Shown here: piece by piece, positions 61,668 through 64,000 of the stretch
How the letters are laid out: every line of letters starts with the position of its first letter
Position numbering within the stretch: the first letter of the stretch is position 1
Source: Salinivenus iranica
GTDB lineage: Bacteria; Bacteroidota; Rhodothermia; Rhodothermales; Salinibacteraceae
Direction: 5' to 3'
Length of the DNA stretch: 64,000 bases
Assembly: GCA_002894665.1 (NCBI GenBank)
Contig: NCRB01000006.1
Coordinates: 17,613-81,612 of the forward strand
The notes under the pieces: model-generated
Seen by the model: only the letters and a program-made list of their open reading frames with translations
Told to the model about the DNA's origin: nothing
Database searches by the model: none
Position numbers and translations under genes: made by a program

Positions 61668-62864
61668 ATGTCCGGCACTGACTCCCTCGATCTTGAATCC
61701 CGCATCTCCGACCGGGTGCAGCGTACCCCCCCGAGCGGCATCCGTCGGTTCTTTGACATTGCCGCGACCATGGACGACGTCATTTCGCTCGGCATTGGCG
61801 AGCCGGACTTCGTGTCGCCGTCGGTGACCGTGGAGGCCGGGATCAACGCCCTGAGGGAGGGCCGCACCAGTTATACCTCGAATGCGGGCATGCTGGAGCT
61901 TCGTGAGTTGATTGCGGCCGACTACGAGGAGCGGCTGGGGGTGTCGTACGATCCGGAGGGGGAGATTATCGTCACGGTCGGGTGCAGCGAGGCGATGCAG
62001 CTGGCAATGCAGGCCCTGGTAGGGCCCGGCGATGAGGTCCTGATTCCGGAGCCGTGCTTTGTGTCCTACGGCCCGTCCGCACGGTTCGCGGGGGGCACGG
62101 TTACCCACGTTCCGACGTCGGTGGAGAACGACTTCCAGGTGACGGCCGCCGACATTGAGCCGCACATTACGGACGACTCGAAGGTGCTCTTTCTGGGCTA
62201 TCCGAACAACCCCACGGGGGCGGTTTTGCGTCGCGAGACGCTGGAGGACATCGCGGATCTGGTCGTTGAACACGATCTCCTGGTCATCTCCGACGAAATT
62301 TACGATCAGCTGATTTACGGGCAGGCCCACGACCGGGGCCATGTCTGCGTCCCGTCGATCGACCGGCTGCGAGACCGGACGGTGCTCCTGGGGGGCTTCT
62401 CGAAAAACTACGCCATGACCGGGTGGCGCATCGGGTTTACCTGTGCGCCGGAGCCCATTGCGCGGGCCATGTACAAGGTGCACCAGTATATGATCATGAG
62501 TGCGCCGACGATGGCCCAGGAAGGGGCGATTGCGGCCCTCCGCGACGGCCGCTCAGCCGTAGAGGAGATGCGGCAGAGCTACGACGAGCGTCGCCGGACG
62601 ATTGTGGACGGGTTGAATGCCGCCGGGCTTCCGACGTTTGAACCCGAGGGGGCCTTTTACTGCTTTCCGGACATCCGGCCGACAGGGCTATCGTCGGAGG
62701 AGTTTGCCCAGCAACTTCTGCAAGAAGAGAAGGTGGCCTGCGTGCCGGGAGATGCCTTTGGGCCGAGTGGGGAGGGGTACGTGCGATGCTCGTACGCCAC
62801 CGCCCTGGACGACATTGAGCGGGCCCTTGAGCGCATCGAACGATTTGTCGGCCGCCACACCTAA
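61668..62864 (+). CDS. PLP-dependent aminotransferase, class I/II (fold type I)
   Basis: Transfers amino groups between amino acids and 2-oxo acids. The 398-residue enzyme has the fold-type I landmarks GIGEPDFVSPS near the N-terminus, SNAGMLELRELIAADYEER, NNPTGAVL, DEIYDQLIYG and the PLP-lysine motif SKNYAMTGWRIGF. The C-terminal AFYCFPDIRPTG and GDAFGPSGEGYVRCSY complete the pattern of aspartate/aromatic aminotransferase-like members. Substrate cannot be fixed. Its N-terminal 20 residues are charged, without signal peptide. It overlaps nothing; a small membrane-protein gene starts 2 bp downstream. Confidence 0.92.
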   Translation: MSGTDSLDLESRISDRVQRTPPSGIRRFFDIAATMDDVISLGIGEPDFVSPSVTVEAGINALREGRTSYTSNAGMLELRELIAADYEERLGVSYDPEGEIIVTVGCSEAMQLAMQALVGPGDEVLIPEPCFVSYGPSARFAGGTVTHVPTSVENDFQVTAADIEPHITDDSKVLFLGYPNNPTGAVLRRETLEDIADLVVEHDLLVISDEIYDQLIYGQAHDRGHVCVPSIDRLRDRTVLLGGFSKNYAMTGWRIGFTCAPEPIARAMYKVHQYMIMSAPTMAQEGAIAALRDGRSAVEEMRQSYDERRRTIVDGLNAAGLPTFEPEGAFYCFPDIRPTGLSSEEFAQQLLQEEKVACVPGDAFGPSGEGYVRCSYATALDDIERALERIERFVGRHT

Positions 62865-62866
62865 CC

Positions 62867-63238
62867 ATGCGATTCCGTACTGTTGGGACGTTGCTGGCCG
62901 CCTGGGGGCTCACCTGTGGACTGCACGTGGTCCTTGGGTGGGCGTGGACCGTGGCGGGGGGCGTCCTTGTGGGCCTGTGGAAGCCGCGCCGCGGGTGGCT
63001 TCTGGGCCTGGGCGGTGCTGCCCTGGGATGGGCTACCCTCATCGGGTACACGGCGCTGGTGGCCCCGGGCGGACTCCGCATCTTGCTTGAGACGCTGGGG
63101 GCGCTCGTGGGAAACATCCCCGGCGAAGCGGTTGTTGGTGCGTCGGTCGTGTTGGGCGGGGGGCTTGGGGCCCTCGGCGGAGCGATCGGGTCGGCCTGTC
63201 GGAGTGGGGGGACGGTCCCCACTGCGGCCCCTCGTTAA
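62867..63238 (+). CDS. Small Gly-rich membrane protein
   Basis: A 123-residue protein with three or four hydrophobic segments: LLAAWGLTCGLHVVLGWAW, GWLLGLGGAALGWATLIGY, and near the end AVVGASVVLGGGLGALGGAIG. No conserved polar motif is visible and the family is not recognised. The start codon stands two bases after the stop of the aminotransferase gene, so the two are very probably translated from one transcript. prfB follows 34 bp later. Confidence 0.65.
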   Translation: MRFRTVGTLLAAWGLTCGLHVVLGWAWTVAGGVLVGLWKPRRGWLLGLGGAALGWATLIGYTALVAPGGLRILLETLGALVGNIPGEAVVGASVVLGGGLGALGGAIGSACRSGGTVPTAAPR

Positions 63239-63272
63239 CTTCTCGTGCGTCTCTCAATTGAGCCAACGAACA

Positions 63273-64000
63273 ATGAAGAAATACACGGAAGACGACCTGC
63301 AACAACTCATCGAGCGCGTGGAGGCGCTCGGGGGCTATCTTTGACGTAGCCGGGCGCCGGCAGACCATTGAGGAGTTAAATCGGGAGCGTGTCGACCCTT
63401 CGTTCTGGGACGATCCGGAACGGGCGAAAGAGATCGAGCAGCGCATTGCCCGCGAAAAGGAGTGGATTCAGGCCTGGGAAGATGTGAAGGAGCAGGCGGA
63501 AGACATTGAGACCCTGCAGCTTCTGGCCGAGGAAGAAGGCGAGGATCTGGAAGGTGAGATCTTTGCGGCGGCCGAAGCGCTGGAGGAGGACCTGGATGAG
63601 CTTGAGCTCCGCAGCCTTCTGGACGATCCGGATGATGAGCGGAACGCGATTCTCACGATCAATCCGGGGGCGGGGGGCACCGAGAGTCAGGATTGGGCCG
63701 ACATGCTGCTCCGCATGTACACCCGATGGGCGGAGGAGAAGGGGTATGACGTCGAAATGCTGAACCACCAGGCGGGGGAGGAGGCCGGCATCAAAAGCGC
63801 CTCGATTTCGGTGGAGGGCGAATACGCCTACGGTCGGCTGAAGGGCGAGTCGGGCGTTCACCGCCTCGTGCGTATTTCTCCGTTCGACTCCGACAGCCGC
63901 CGTCACACCTCCTTCGCCAGCGTGTTCGTGTATCCGGAGGTGGACGACAGCATCGACGTGGACCTGAGCCAGGGGGAGATGGACTTTCAGACGTTCCGGT
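63273..64000 (+). CDS. prfB: Peptide chain release factor 2 with programmed +1 frameshift, C-terminus beyond window
   Basis: Terminates translation at UGA and UAA. The first frame encodes 23 residues from the ATG at 63273 to a UGA at 63342-63344. The coding sequence goes on in the +1 frame with DVAGRRQTIEELNRERVDPSFWDDPERA, a classical RF2 N-terminal domain. Further on are INPGAGGTESQDWADMLLRMYTRWAEEKGYDVE and GVHRLVRISPFDSDSRRHTSFASV. The window ends just before the GGQ region. It is partial at its 3' end only by the window limit. Confidence 0.95.
63330..63345 (+). promoter_or_regulatory. prfB programmed frameshift site
   Basis: CTT-TGA-C at 63339-63345 is the classical slippery site: tRNA-Leu shifts from CTT to TTT-type pairing when RF2 is scarce and reading continues in the +1 frame. 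The G-run GGGGG at 63330-63334, a few bases upstream, is the Shine-Dalgarno-like stimulator at the usual spacing. The site gives autoregulation of RF2. Confidence 0.93.

Noticed and set aside
1..64000. CRISPR arrays and rRNA genes
   Set aside because: No regularly spaced direct repeats of CRISPR type and no rRNA-like sequence were seen anywhere in the window.

Overview
The window looks like chromosomal DNA of an extremely halophilic member of the Rhodothermota/Salinibacteraceae, most likely Salinibacter ruber or a close relative. The evidence is the high GC content, strongly acidic proteins almost throughout, an Aquifex-type aconitase, a glutaminyl-tRNA synthetase with a YqeY tail, and a glycerol catabolic operon with a non-aquaporin membrane partner like that of haloarchaea. 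The species is inferred from protein character and was not checked by a database search.

Layout. 1-6122: a minus-strand glycerol operon (glpK, glpD, a polytopic membrane protein, and the N-terminus of an exported barrel-like protein) facing a divergent AraC-type regulator across a promoter region rich in inverted repeats. 6218-21620: central metabolism and housekeeping (gpsA, class I fructose-bisphosphatase, an enoyl-CoA hydratase, aconitase, a squalene/phytoene synthase-fold protein, purM, plsY, a second gpsA, an AlbA_2 protein, and the parC/parE topoisomerase pair). 21646-22652: a PrcB-domain lipoprotein, tRNA-Lys(CTT) and terminators.

22956-32534 is the clearest accessory island. It holds an SbcD/YhaO-like nuclease, a 1177-residue YhaN-like SMC ATPase with two membrane segments inside its coiled coil and an unexplained C-terminal tail, and a DrmD/RapA-like SNF2 helicase. 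A FitA-type antitoxin follows, then a PIN toxin cut in half and joined to a headless UvrD-family helicase. The nuclease-ATPase-helicase trio next to a tRNA gene is the best candidate for an undescribed DNA-processing or defence system.

32822-46302: Xaa-Pro peptidase, a small membrane protein, a TerB-like protein, FxsA, a renalase-like FAD protein, ferredoxin-NADP reductase, MoxR, a two-parvulin-domain SurA protein with a decayed paralogue upstream, gltX, glnS-YqeY and a lipoprotein. 46542-51866: the propionate/methylmalonyl-CoA module (meaB, mutB, mutA). 51914-59253: a SpoU methyltransferase, a lipoprotein, cmk, rpsA with unusual terminal extensions, an ACT-domain malic enzyme, and two AT-richer orphan genes around a 124-bp inverted-repeat element. 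59470-64000: an aldehyde dehydrogenase with a strong terminator, an IS200/IS605-like scar with omega-RNA-like hairpins, an aminotransferase, a small membrane protein, and prfB with its programmed +1 frameshift, cut by the window end.

Metabolically the window links glycerol uptake and oxidation (glpK/glpD) with glycerol 3-phosphate synthesis and lipid entry (two gpsA, plsY), gluconeogenesis (fbp), the TCA cycle (aconitase) and propionyl-CoA use (mutAB/meaB). That fits a heterotroph living on algal glycerol.
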